From assembly GCA_030407085.1 (NCBI GenBank), contig CM059585.1:66824501-66888500 (forward strand): a stretch of DNA of 64,000 bases, written 5' to 3'. This document shows, piece by piece, positions 1-10,020 of the stretch; within the stretch, counting starts at the first letter, position 1, and each line of letters starts with the position of its first letter. The DNA comes from Trichopria drosophilae. Taxonomy: Eukaryota; Arthropoda; Insecta; Hymenoptera; Diapriidae. The notes beneath the pieces are model-generated. The model was not told the origin of the DNA, did not search any database, and saw nothing but the letters and a program-made list of their open reading frames with translations. The position numbers and the translations under genes are program-made.

Positions 1-180
1 GAGCTCGTCGTCGGATTACTTTCCGACCGTGGGACTATGCTGAGCTTGCACTCTTGACTTCTACGTGAAGTCGCAAGCCGTGCATATTCTCACGGTGGAC
101 TTTGATAATAGGTTGACTTATTATAATATAAATGATATAATATGGGTGGGACGGACGCTACGTACCACCGGTACGTAACA
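1..180 (-). mobile_element. 3' LTR (partial) of a minus-strand LTR retrotransposon
   Basis: These 180 bases match the block at 1428-1607 with only a few substitutions. On the minus strand the LTR starts TGTTACGTACC at 180 and runs off the left edge of the window. Compared with the complete 295-bp copy at 1313-1607, about 115 bp are missing. A polypurine tract lies just upstream on the minus strand, so this is the 3' LTR. Near identity of the two LTRs suggests fairly recent insertion. Confidence 0.85.
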
Positions 181-190
181 CCTCCCCACC
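181..190 (-). other. Polypurine tract of the LTR retrotransposon
   Basis: On the minus strand this reads GGTGGGGAGG and abuts the TGTTACG start of the 3' LTR. That is the expected place and composition for the plus-strand primer of an LTR retrotransposon. Seen directly; the role is inferred from position. Confidence 0.75.
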
Positions 191-421
191 ACGAAAAATC
201 GGCGTCCTCGCCGATGTACAAACAATTTTACAAAGCTTGATACATTCTACATTTCAGCAACACAAGTATTTGACAACTTACTGTCTCTAAAATACTGTCT
301 ATCTGCGTAACACCATAGTAAACCACTTTTAATATCGGCAGTATTATTTATTTATTTCGTAGTATTATTTATTTCGCGGTTACTCGCGCGATTGCGAATA
401 GCCGCACAAAGAGGAGACGGA

Positions 422-1048
422 TTATTCCCTCGTCCTCTCTTCGCTACTCTCACCCGGCGGTGGTTCGGGCGGAGGCCGCGAAAATGCACAGACAAGTGTC
501 ACTTTTTTATTCCTTTGATTTAGATTTTCCACTTTTTGCACTTTTTCAGGCGCCTTATTCTCTTTTCTTTTCTCGTTCATCTTAACTTTAACATTCGCTG
601 CATCTTTCAGCGTGATTTTTGATAATAGTAGAGACGGCTTTGCTTCTAGTTTGGAGGACGCGAGATTTGAATTCTCGCACTTAGGAAGAACGTTGACTGG
701 AACTTTCTTCACCGTCAATTTTACTCGTTTGACGTGCTTAGATTCGTCATTATTTTCACAGTGCGGACTGTCTAAAGAGCTCGGGTTGTTTTTTGATAAA
801 CTTTTATCTATTCTAGAACTTCTCCTTGGAATTGAATTTTGATGCAAAGTTTCGGACGTGGTCAGCAAGTTTTCGTCGAGGTCGATGATGTCGGTCGTTG
901 ATTCGGTGCCTAAAATCATCTTGGAGTTCGAATCCTGATTTTCCGATAGTGCTTCTGAGTTACGTTTCGGATTGATCCGTTGAGAGTTGTTTTCTGGAAC
1001 GTCAACCTCTTGGACATGAGAGTGTTCGAAACGGCCGACCAACTCCAA
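422..1048 (-). CDS. Internal ORF of the short LTR element, possible tail of a polyprotein
   Basis: A 208-residue frame fills most of the ~1.1-kb interior between the two LTRs. It is lysine-, serine- and asparagine-rich, with a PRRSSRIDKS stretch near residues 74-83 and a proline-rich end (RPPPEPPPGE). Arg-Arg-Ser-Ser-Arg runs are common in the C-terminal tails of Ty3/gypsy and copia integrases, so this may be a leftover polyprotein tail. I see no zinc knuckle, protease, RT or integrase core. The element therefore depends on proteins supplied in trans, or is a deleted copy. Function is unproven. Confidence 0.4.
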   Translation of the reverse strand: MELVGRFEHSHVQEVDVPENNSQRINPKRNSEALSENQDSNSKMILGTESTTDIIDLDENLLTTSETLHQNSIPRRSSRIDKSLSKNNPSSLDSPHCENNDESKHVKRVKLTVKKVPVNVLPKCENSNLASSKLEAKPSLLLSKITLKDAANVKVKMNEKRKENKAPEKVQKVENLNQRNKKVTLVCAFSRPPPEPPPGESSEERTRE

Positions 1049-1290
1049 ACTTCCAAGTTCGAAATGTCACACTCGCAACCCACAGTTCGAATTATTATTT
1101 TTTTTTTCACCAAAAAAAAGTCCAAGTCCAAGTTCGAAAAAAAATTGTCCTCCCTTTTTTTTCTTTCACAAAAAGTACAAAGTGACGTAGGTATGGCGCG
1201 GCGCTGTAATGGCACTCGCGAGTTCTTCGGATACGCCTAAAGGGGGACGACACCCCATGTGGCCCGATCCAACGACAGGGACACACGCGT

Positions 1291-1308
1291 ATCCCACTTC
1301 TGACACCA
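1291..1308 (-). other. Primer binding site, tRNA-Leu type
   Basis: The minus strand reads TGGTGTCAGAAGTGGGAT, complementary to the 3' end of tRNA-Leu including CCA. It sits four bases (AATT) inside the 5' LTR. This fixes the element's direction as minus strand. The tRNA assignment is from memory of tRNA-Leu ends. Confidence 0.75.
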
Positions 1309-1312
1309 AATT

Positions 1313-1607
1313 TGTTATGGTTGTGAGCGGTGAGGTAGGGTATAAAATTATTAACCGCGACGTTCGTTTTGTGTACGCCGTTCACCAACTGACTTCTCCG
1401 ATGCTGTCTCGAATCGAGAGCGCAGCGGAGCTCGTCGTCGGATTACTTTCCAACCTTGGGACTATGCTGAGCTTGCACTCTTGACTTCTACGTGAAGTCG
1501 CAAGCCGTGCATATTCTCACGGTGGACTTTGATAATAGGTTGATTTATTATAATATAAATGATATAATATGGGTGGGACGGACGCTACGTACCACCGGTA
1601 CGTAACA
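1313..1607 (-). mobile_element. 5' LTR, complete, 295 bp
   Basis: The LTR has TGTTA/TAACA inverted ends. Its outer 180 bp repeat the block at 1-180. The primer site lies just inside, and satellite sequence (TAAATAAAGGG) follows immediately outside. The segment 1340-1350 (GGTATAAAAT) resembles a TATA box, but on the plus strand, so its relevance to a minus-strand element is doubtful. Confidence 0.85.
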
Positions 1608-1699
1608 TAAATAAAGGGTAATATTATGGCTGGTAAAATAAAAAATTACACCCGTTTGAAAAATACAAAAAACCGGCTTAATCTGTCAATTGTAATCAT
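1608..1699 (+). repeat. Partial unit of the ~171-bp satellite
   Basis: This stretch matches the first half of the tandem units at 9172-10020, from TAAATAAAGG through GGCTTAATCT to GTAATCATC, and then breaks off. It lies between the LTR element and the 5' end of the I-like LINE, so both elements appear to have landed in the same satellite. Confidence 0.75.
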
Positions 1700-1931
1700 C
1701 GAGAGTCTTGTTCGAGACGCGAATGCGAGCAGACGTGTTTTCCATTTCTGCGAGTGTAAATATTGAAAGCGAGTGTTCAGCGAAATTATAATATACTATA
1801 GTGATTTAATAATTCTTTTGATTGTGATAGTTTAACTGTTTGGGATCGGTGCACTTCGAACCCGCGCTGCGCCGGTTGTTGCAGCTACAAATGTCCGCCC
1901 AAAGAAAGAGCAAGCTGTAGTAATCAATGCA

Positions 1932-3109
1932 GTGGAAGGATGTACAAACGACGATTATATCGACGGTTTTGAAACGATAATTGATCCAAGAAGCATCAGG
2001 TACATCCCAAAAATATCTGGTGGTAGAATATGCAGATTTCTATTCGACGATAAAATTGTTAAAAATTTAATAAATAAAAAAGTATATGTAAAAGATTACG
2101 TTATGAAGATAAGACCGTTAATTGAGAAAAATAAAAGGGTAATAATGTCAAATGTCAACCTAACCATACCTAATGAAATTTTATTGGATGCCATCAAAGC
2201 AAAGGTATCACACCCGTTTCAAACATCAGCGACATTAGAGCAAGCCGCACCAAGCCAGGTAGAACACACATTCTCTCATTCCGGCGGCAAGCTTATATAA
2301 AAGAGGACGATGAAAAAATACTGCCAGAATCATTACTAATTAATTTCGAAAATACGACATATTGGATCTACCTTAGTACGGACTTAACAAGATGCTTTAT
2401 ATGTAAACAGAATGGTCATGTTGCCAAGTTATGCCCAAATGTCAACAACGGATTAACTATGGAAGCCTCGCACACCCAAGATAACAATAGAACGATCGAT
2501 GAAACAATAACTAGCGCAAACGAGTTCAACAAAACAGCGAATGATATCTCAATTAACACTAATAAAACGCTAAAACGACCCTCTCCTTCCTCTGTAGCTT
2601 CTGAAGGCTCCTCAGATACACATCTGATTAAAAACAATGAAACTTTACTGTCACAAGAAGAAAACTCTAAACGGTTAACTCCAGAAAGCGAATTTAAAAA
2701 ACCAAAACCGAATAAAAAGAAAGCCAATGAAGGAAACAAAACATCAACACTAGACAAAAAAGTAAATCTTGATGAAATATTTCAACCAGTGAAAGATGCC
2801 TTACAAACACCAGAAGAATTCGTAATAAATACAACACAAATTCAAGAATTTCTGGAAAGGGCTCGTGGGTATGAAGACATATTGAACCTCTCAAACGAGT
2901 ACACAACACACACCGACGCTTTAACCATCATGCTAGAGAAAGTTTATGAATTCGTAAACAATCGAGCAATCAAATCTAGAATAACAAGAATTAAAAAAAA
3001 CTACTCAAACAAAAAAACAGTGAATCAGATTTTGAATCGGAGAACTCGCAAACCCTCGAATAGGAATAACTTGTTTGATAAAAATAACTGCATACATAAA
3101 TTTTATTAA
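1932..3109 (+). pseudogene. LINE ORF1 (gag-like), one frameshift
   Basis: ORF1 proteins of this class bind RNA and form the transposition particle. The first frame (1932-2300) gives a basic N-terminal region. Near 2275 the reading shifts and continues in the frame of 2459-3109. The second part carries a CCHC zinc knuckle, CFICKQNGHVAKLC, at about 2394-2435, followed by a Ser/Thr/Lys-rich linker and a basic C-terminus. Only one frameshift is needed to join the parts. ORF2 starts 54 bases after the ORF1 stop. Assignment rests on the zinc knuckle and its position ahead of an endonuclease ORF. Confidence 0.7.
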
Positions 3110-3163
3110 ACATACAAAAACAGAAAAGAATAGAAAAAGTCGAATAAAAAGCATCACACAATT

Positions 3164-4262
3164 ATGTATAACAGGAATCTTAAAATTCTCTTCTGGAATG
3201 CGAGAAGCATCATGAAACGAATAAATGAACTTCCCAACATCCTGTCATCTATCGATGTGTTCATGCGTGTTGAAACCTGGCTATCACCAATCGACAAAGA
3301 TATTTTTGGATTGCAAATTCCAGGATATAAAATTCTACGAAAGGATAGAACACACACCACAGGTGGAGTCTTGCTGTACCTGTTCAAGAACCACCTTGAC
3401 GTGACGGAATTAACTAGGTTAAATAATGGCAATAACAACTTTGAAGTTCTCGGAATAAAAATCAACAACATTCAACCACAACTAAATGTCATTGCATGCT
3501 ATAGACCACCTAACAAAAATTGTACTCAAGAGGAATGGGATCAAGAGAATTGGGAATTCATCTCCAATTCTAAAATCGGTAGTCACACACTACTAGTTGG
3601 AGACTTCAACTGGCTTCACAGTTTTTGGAATTGTAAAGGATGCGACGCGAACGGTAACCGATTATTAGAATCGATAGAAAAAAGGGATTTTACATACATA
3701 ATATCGAAATGCTAACCCGAGTAGACTTTTCGCGCGGCTCCAAGTCCAACCTCGATCTAATTATATCAACGCTTAATCTAGTAGATAAGATCTCTGTAAC
3801 ACAATACGATGAAACTTTTGGCTCAGACCACTTTCCCATCGTGTCCACTATAAATATAATGAAAAATCTGTATGTTAAAAAATCATTTAGATTAGAGTCT
3901 AAGCGTACCAAGTGGAATGAAGTTATCAATACTTTGAAAGATAAATATCACCACACATTCTTTGATTCGTCATATTGCAAATCAACACCCAGTAAGAAAT
4001 ACCAAACTTTCATTGAGATCGTCAAAGATGCAATTATATTACACACGCCCCAAAAATCATGCAATAAAAATTATAAAAAAAATAATCCTGTAGCATGGTG
4101 GGACCAAGATTGCGATAGAATTTTAAGATTAAGGAAAGCAGCTCTGAAAAAATGGAAATATACAAAGAAATTAAACGATTACATTGAATATAAAAAGTAT
4201 GTAGCACGAGCAAAAAGAATATTTAAAAAGAAAAAGAAAGAAAATTTCGAGTCGTTTGCTAA
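3164..4262 (+). pseudogene. LINE ORF2 N-terminal part: APE-type endonuclease and linker
   Basis: The endonuclease nicks the target DNA to prime reverse transcription. Visible motifs are ILFWNARS (Asn), VETWLS (catalytic Glu), VGDFNWLHSFW (Asp/Asn), DLIIST and GSDHFP (catalytic Asp-His). The reading shifts frame at about 3705, between residues after 'IESIEKRDF' and 'MLTRVDFSRG'. A linker with WWDQDCDRILRLRKAALKKW follows, as in complete LINEs just before RT. The frame is then cut at 4262 by the Tc5-like element. No RT motif follows on either side of that insertion. Confidence 0.8.
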
Positions 4263-4986
4263 CAAGGGGACGCTACGGATTGGTGCTCTCCGATTTTGTT
4301 GAAACTTGGCCATAATGTGGTACTTAGTACCTCTTTACTTGTCATAAAGTAACACGACCCCATAAGCAGTCGTTTCCGAGAAAAACACGTTTTAAGTTTT
4401 AACGCTGACGTCTTACAAAGTTTTATACGTACCGGACGAAATAACGATGCGAAGCCGCGTTGGTTTAGGTGCTAGCGCGTTCGCTTCGTAATTCGAAGGT
4501 CGTGCGTTCGAATCTCGACGTTGGTAATTTATTTTTTTTTTCCATAATTTGTTAAAAACTATTAAAAATTATAAAAATTGCGAATATTAATTATTTTTAT
4601 CAATTTTAAAATATCATTTTCTTGGAAAAATGTATTTTCTTTTATTCCTTCCTAATATTCATAATGAGTATTGATAATGGTAATTTAATTATCATGATTA
4701 TTATTATTATGATTATTATTATTACTATTATAGTTATTACTATTGACTGCTAATATTAACGGCTAATAATTTCAATTCATCATTCACTATAATATGAAAA
4801 TAAAAATCCATCTGTATTATGGAATAAAAAATAGGCGTTATTATAGCATATTCATATGAGAAACTTCTACATTTATTACTTAATTTGCTGAGGCTACAAT
4901 GCAATTTCCGCAGTGATACTTATCGTAAAAACATTCAAAACAAAAATTGGTGAAACATCGGGCACATCTTATGAACGCGAAGATTC
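4263..4986 (+). repeat. Left terminal inverted repeat of the Tc5-like element
   Basis: It pairs with 7500-8164 from the outermost CAAGGGG inward, past the transposase stop codon and into its C-terminal coding sequence. The arms differ by scattered substitutions and small indels. The left arm holds a tRNA-like block at about 4457-4525. Confidence 0.85.
4457..4525 (+). other. tRNA-like block inside the Tc5-like left TIR
   Basis: It starts GTTGGTTTAGGTGCTAG, which resembles a D-arm and A box. A TTCG/CGAA stem resembles an anticodon arm. GCGTTCGAATCTC at 4504-4516 closely fits a B box (GGTTCGANTCC). No clear acceptor stem closes, so I do not call a functional tRNA. The inverted copy is at about 7903-7970. 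Confidence 0.5.
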
Positions 4987-6933
4987 CACAGTCACACGGT
5001 TTTTTCAACGCTTCGAGCTGAAAGCATGCTTCATTCACATTCATAAAAACTTCTCTCTCTTCTGATAGCTGACACGCATACCAAGCATATTGTAACATAT
5101 TTTTAAACACGGGAGACGACAGTTGATGATGTACAATTGAATGGATTTTTAGGCAATCTTCGCGGGACGTAATTTCCCGATTTTGTTCGATTAAATACGA
5201 ACAATACTGCAATTTTTTAATAAAATTTTTTACCTAACGGTAAAAATAAACATCGCACGGTTGTACCAATGGTGTACATTTGGGGGGAATTATTTTCAAA
5301 GTGCAAGTGGGTTGCTTTTCGGCATTTTGGAAAATTTCGTCGTATAAATAAGAATCTGTTTGACCTCCCCATGAGTCAATCAATAGTAAAAAGGGTTCTT
5401 GTTGAACGTACGGCTTCATACAATCTTTTAAGTATTTCTCGTAGAGAATTTCCCCGATTTGGAAGAGGTCACTCTAACGTTCGTGTACACTTGACAAAAT
5501 TCGTTGATGTTCTTCTGTACTCTGGGTCCAAATACACCTGTACTCTCTTGCAGACATATAAATACCGTTGGTAATAATTCGCCTGATAAGGTAATCGCAT
5601 ACTGGGCAGTATATGAATGCGTCACCTTGTTCATATCCTTTCTTTTCACATATACTACTTTGGAACCTTTTTCTGCCAAACTTCTGTTATATACTGATTG
5701 GTACTGACATCCTATGATATAATATAAAAACATTATTAAAAAAAAATAATATCAATAATTTGATTAATAATTCCGTTGATTAAATTAAAAATTAAAAAAC
5801 AAAAAATATCCAAATATGTTTTTGATACAGGGTACGTAAAGTACTTGTAGAATTTGTATCGGAAGTACGATACTTCGGGTTAATATCCTACCGCATATAC
5901 CGTATATTGAATATAAACAATGCTTTGAACTCGAATTAGTTATTAAAATCCAAATTAGCACTGTATTATAATTCAAAATCATTAATTTTTATTTAAAGTT
6001 CATAAGTATATGAATATTAAATATAATAAAAATCTAATTTTTCAAGATAAAATTTACGAAATGTATTATTGAAATTAAAAACTTGACATTTACCAGTTTG
6101 ATCCGTATTTAAGACAAATTTCTTTGGAAACAGAGGAATCAAAACTTTCGTTTGTATTCGAAAGGTTTCGGCAGCTGCCAAGGTTTCGTCCATGGTAACC
6201 GTTTCCCTTTCGGTCACAAATTTTGTCACTTTTCTTTGACGAATGCGATGTTTCCTTTTGAACTTGCTTACCCAGGCTTCAGATGCCTTAAATTGAAATC
6301 CATGGAATTGACTTGCTGCAGCCAATGCCCACTGTTGCAAATTCCTTGTTGTTACCTGCGTCGACTTGGCACGATTTTCTTGAAAGCGATCGTAAGTCCA
6401 CGAATCAATTATTGCGTACTTATCTATGTCACTTCCACCTTCTTTAATTTGCTTTTCCCATCGTGCAATATGGTGCTTATATTTTAATTTCGAACATCCA
6501 TGTCTTTGCAGAGTGTTAATAGACCATGTTGGATTGTTCTTCGATATATTTACTGCTCTAATTTTATATTCTAGCGGAATATAGTCGTATTTCTGTTTTT
6601 TATCTTCAGGCTCGTAATCGGAATCTTCCTTTTTTACATCTACCTGATCAGCACTTGGAAACAAATTCTCACAATCTTCATCATCAGGAAGAATTAATTC
6701 TTCATCGATAAATAATTTTTTTCTGCAAGCAAATTTACAATATACTCGAAAATCTCTTCTCCAATTGCCATGGCTTCTTCACCGATAACAGATGAGCTGG
6801 AACCAGTGATTAAATTATTCTGCACAAGTAGATTTTCACAGTAATCCATTGCATCTTTCAACAGAGATGAAGCATCAGGAAGAAACGAAGACATTTTTTT
6901 AGAGGAAAAAACGGAGATATTTTTTTTTAACAA
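4880..6933 (-). pseudogene. Tc5/pogo-type transposase with intron, broken
   Basis: The gene runs from about 6933 to 4880. An acidic N-terminus shifts frame at an A7 run near 6718. It continues into a CENP-B/Tc5-type helix-turn-helix region (ARWEKQIKEGG, SQFHGFQFKASEAWVSKFK). The DDE core follows: NTDQTG (first Asp), then a phase-1 intron at 5712-6093 with GT...AG ends, then VTSSKSGKF, a frameshift near 5430, LLIDSWGGQTD (second Asp) and PPKCTPLVQPCDV (third Asp). An in-frame TAG lies near 5232. The C-terminus is rich in Cys (CDCGIFAFIRCARC, CFECFYDKYHCGNC), probably zinc-binding. Three lesions make it a pseudogene. Family assignment comes from the motifs plus the TNA target. Confidence 0.85.
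5712..6093 (-). other. Intron of the Tc5-like transposase
   Basis: The donor is ACTG/GTAAATG at 6093 and the acceptor is ATATCATAG/GATGTCAG at 5712 on the minus strand. Splicing joins the NTDQTG motif to CQYQSVYNRS in phase 1 and keeps the frame. The intron is 382 bp and AT-rich, as usual for insects. Confidence 0.7.
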
Positions 6934-6939
6934 TTTAAC

Positions 6940-7499
6940 ACTGACTGCGAAGAAACTACGAAATTTTCACTGTAATGCATAGAAACGGACTAATGTTTAT
7001 GTAAACTTGTAATAACACCTTCTACCTTTATAATTAGAAATTAAACATAATAAATATATTGAAAAATATCAGTTAAAAATTCCAGGTAATGAGTAAACGG
7101 TCAACATAAAAATGTGTCATATTTTATATATATACTTTTCATTACAACTTATCCATTTTTATTCACTAATAATTACTAAAAATGTTGCATGTTCTATTAA
7201 TGTATACGGCAGAATATTGATAATTTTTTTAACTTAAAACGTTTCCTTACATAATTTAAATATATAAGTAAACTTTAAGAATATCAGAAAGATATACGAA
7301 GCATTAAATTTTCCAGCAATTTGCAATTAAAAAAAACGATTAAAATTAATCATTTTTATGATTTTTCATTAATTAAATTAAATTCATAATTTCCTAGTTT
7401 GGACTTTTTGTATTAGAAAAATAAACAAACACGAAATGTAGATAGTATGCTGGAATATCAGCCTCCTGAAATGCATGCGAAAATGCAAAATAAGTTTTA
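6940..7499. other. Tc5-like element, 5' non-coding region
   Basis: AT-rich sequence upstream of the transposase start, inside the element. It contains no ORF and no motif I recognise. The transposase promoter should lie here. Confidence 0.4.
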
Positions 7500-8164
7500 A
7501 TCTTCGCGTTCATAAGATGTGTACCAATTTTTGTTTTCAATGTTTTTACAAGTATCACTGTGGAAATTGCATTGTAGCTCCAGAAAATTAAGTAATAAAT
7601 GTAGAAGATTCTCTACTTCTAATACAGATTGATTTTTATTTTCATATTATAGTGAATGATGAATAGAAATTATTAGTAGTAAATATTAATAACAATAATA
7701 ATATTAGTAATAAAAATAATAATTAATTACGATAATTATCACTTTAAATAAATTCTCATTATGAATATTAGGAAGGAATAAAAGAAAATACATTTTTCCA
7801 ACAAAATGATATTTTAAAATTGATAAAAATAATTAATATTCGCAATTTTTATAATTTTTAATAGTTTAAAAATTATGGAAAAAAAAGAAAAAAAATAAAT
7901 TACTAACGTCGAAATTCGAACGAACGACCTTCGAATTACGAAGCGAACGCGCTAGCACCTAAACCAACGCGGCTTCGCATCGTTATTTCGTCCGGTACGT
8001 ATAAAACTTTGTAAGACGTCAGCGTTAAAACTTAAAACGTGTTTTTCTCGGAAACGACTGCCTATGGGGTCGTGTTACTTTATGACAAGTAAAGATGTAC
8101 TAAGTACCACATTATGGCCCAGTTTCCACAAAATCGGAGAGCACCAATTCGTAGCGTCCCCTTG
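7500..8164 (+). repeat. Right terminal inverted repeat of the Tc5-like element
   Basis: It is the reverse complement of 4263-4986. It includes a second copy of the transposase tail: AAGTATCACTGTGGAAATTG at about 7551 encodes KYHCGNC followed by a stop on the plus strand, mirroring the minus-strand gene end. The tRNA-like block recurs inverted at about 7903-7970. Confidence 0.85.
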
Positions 8165-8167
8165 TGA

Positions 8168-9179
8168 GTCAAAAGAAAGGTCGAAATATTTATGTTTCAA
8201 ATACGTCGCTAAGGTACTATCTAATACGAGTTTACTTGTACATCAAACTATTCGATGTTCAGTTAATTTACCTAGCAAAACGAAAAAGAAAAAGCGCGCA
8301 ATTATGCCGTGTCTGGAAGACATACTTCCCCATCGAAATTTAATAGACAGCAGTAAACATTACAACTTATATACAATAAATTACGACACTAATATTGCAA
8401 ACTTACCAATCGATGCAAAACTCAGGTTTTTATTAAAAACGGATCCCCATCCCAACACAATATTAGAAAATTATATAGAAGCGGAAACTGCTCTTGCAAT
8501 CTTTACGGACGGAAGCAAAGTCCGGGAGGCAATCTCTGTGTGCTCTGCTTGCTTATGTAAGTAACTGAATATATTTTAAAAAAATGTATAAACAAAGTAG
8601 CTTCTATATTTCGGCAGAATGTTGCGAGCTCAACGATGCACTAAATATTGCAGTAGAAAATAATCATTGTAACGTGATCGTATTCGCAGACTCCCTTAGT
8701 GTACATCAAAAATTAAATTCATTGAAAATAGTCATCAGTAGTAACTCGCACATTGTTCAAATTAAGAGGAAAATCTTAGATTTCTCTAAAAACGACACGA
8801 ACAATAGCACTATCAAACTAGTATGGATCCCCTCTGATAAGGGAATTTGTGGAAACGAAAGCGCTGATCAGCTAGCAAAGTCAGCTACAAGTGAAAGATA
8901 CGACGATACCATTCACTGATCTTACGGACACCTTCAAAAAACTCACAAAAGAGACAACCAAAATGAAACTGGAGGAGAGTGGTCAATTTAAAGGCAAAGA
9001 ATATTTTCAGTATTACAATAAACAAACACTCCAACCATGGTATCAAAACCAAAACCTTAGTAGAGACGACATTGTCATAAGTAACCGCTGTCGATCCGAC
9101 CACTATAACCTCGCTGCCTCACTGGCTCGCATCAACAAAATTACGTATTCCCATTGTTCTTGCGGAAATGAACATAAAT
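8168..9179 (+). pseudogene. LINE ORF2 C-terminal part: post-RT linker, RNase H and truncated tail
   Basis: If one TNA target copy is kept, reading resumes in the frame of the 4262 end. KRAIMPCLEDILPHRNLIDSS is a linker seen between RT and RNase H in I-like LINEs. RNase H motifs follow: AIFTDGSK (first Asp, ~8506), AECCELNDAL (Glu), VIVFADSLS (Asp) and WIPSDKGICGNESADQLAK (the usual His is absent at GHxGI, final Asp present). The frame breaks near 8560 and again near 8890. The end, HCSCGNEH, is the start of the usual cysteine tail, cut at the satellite junction. There is no RT sequence. Confidence 0.8.
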
Positions 9180-10020
9180 AAAGAACAATATCATGGTTTC
9201 GTCCAGTTCGGCTAGTAAAATATAAAAATTACACGCGTTTGAACGTTACAAAAAAACAGACTTAATCTCTCAATACTAATCGCCTAATATGAAGGCAGCA
9301 ACAATAAGCCGACATTTCTTGCTCGATTCCTTTGTGTTTTAGGGACATTAATAAAGGGTACTATTATGGTCCGGATCGGTTCGGTTCGTAAAATAAAAAA
9401 TTACACGAGTTAAAAATGACTAAAGAAGAGCGTTAACCTCTCAACAGTAACGCCCAATATGAAGGCAGGAACAATTAGCTGACATTTGTTGCTCGATTCC
9501 TTTGTGTTTTAGAGATATAAATATAGGATACTATCATGGTCCGGACCGATACGGCTAGTAAAATAAGAAATTACATCCGTTTGAAAGATAGAAATAACCG
9601 GCTTAATCTCTCAATAGCAATCGCCAAATATGAAGGCAGCAACAATTAGCCGACATTTGTTGCTCGATTCCTTTGTGTTTTAGGGACATAAATAAAGAAC
9701 AATATAATGGTTTCGACCTGTTCGGCTAGTAAAATAAAAAAATTAAACGCGTTTGAAAGTTACAAAAAAAATACTTAACATGTCAATAGTAATCACCCAA
9801 TATGAAGGCAGCAACAATTACCCGACATTTGTTGCTCGATTCCTTCGTATTTTAGGGGACGTAAATAAAGAGTTCTACTATGGTTTGAACCGTTCCGCTA
9901 TTAAAATAAAAAATTACCCGCGTTTGAACGTGACAAAAAAACAGACTTAATATGATAACGGTAATCACCCAAATGAAGGCTGCAACAATTATCCGACATT
10001 TGTTGCTTGATTCCTTTGTG
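9172..10020 (+). repeat. Satellite array, about five direct units of ~171 bp
   Basis: Units begin ACATAAATAAAG or a close variant at 9172, 9345, 9515, 9686 and 9859, giving spacings of 173, 170, 171 and 173. Each includes GGTCCGGACCGGTTCGGCTAG-like, AAATTACACGCGTTTGAA-like and GAAGGCAGCAACAATTAGCC-like blocks. Divergence between units is roughly 10-20% by eye. No coding. Confidence 0.9.

Larger units (their letters stand above)
4263..8164 (-). mobile_element. Tc5-like DNA transposon, 3.9 kb, very long inverted repeats
   Basis: Both ends begin CAAGGGGACGCTAC and pair over ~720 bp on the left and ~665 bp on the right. The flanks are TAA (4260-4262) and TGA (8165-8167), fitting the TNA target of Tc5-type elements with one substitution. 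The interior holds a minus-strand CENP-B/Tc5-type transposase gene with one intron. TNA target and CAAGGG ends are established features of Tc5; the rest is seen here. The transposase has two frameshifts and one stop, so this copy is inactive but well preserved. Confidence 0.85.
1700..9171 (+). mobile_element. I-like non-LTR retrotransposon (LINE), RT-deleted, with nested Tc5-like insertion
   Basis: The order is 5' leader, ORF1 with a CCHC knuckle, ORF2 endonuclease, EN-RT linker, a 3.9-kb DNA transposon, then ORF2 post-RT linker and RNase H. An RNase H domain after RT together with a gag-like ORF1 is typical of the I/LOA groups. Satellite flanks both ends and no poly-A tail or target duplication is visible. 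The 3' end is cut inside the cysteine-rich tail of ORF2. The RT domain is absent altogether, so this copy is dead. Confidence 0.75.

Noticed and set aside
1107..1484. Short ORFs on both strands across the primer site and LTR
   Set aside because: They overlap the LTR and primer-binding site, which are non-coding by position.
4457..4525. Functional tRNA gene
   Set aside because: D- and T-arm-like parts are present but no acceptor stem closes and it lies in a transposon repeat, so it is reported only as tRNA-like.
9172..10020. Possible regulatory repeats of a CRISPR or origin
   Set aside because: Unit length ~171 bp with no spacers and a eukaryotic setting; a satellite explains it.
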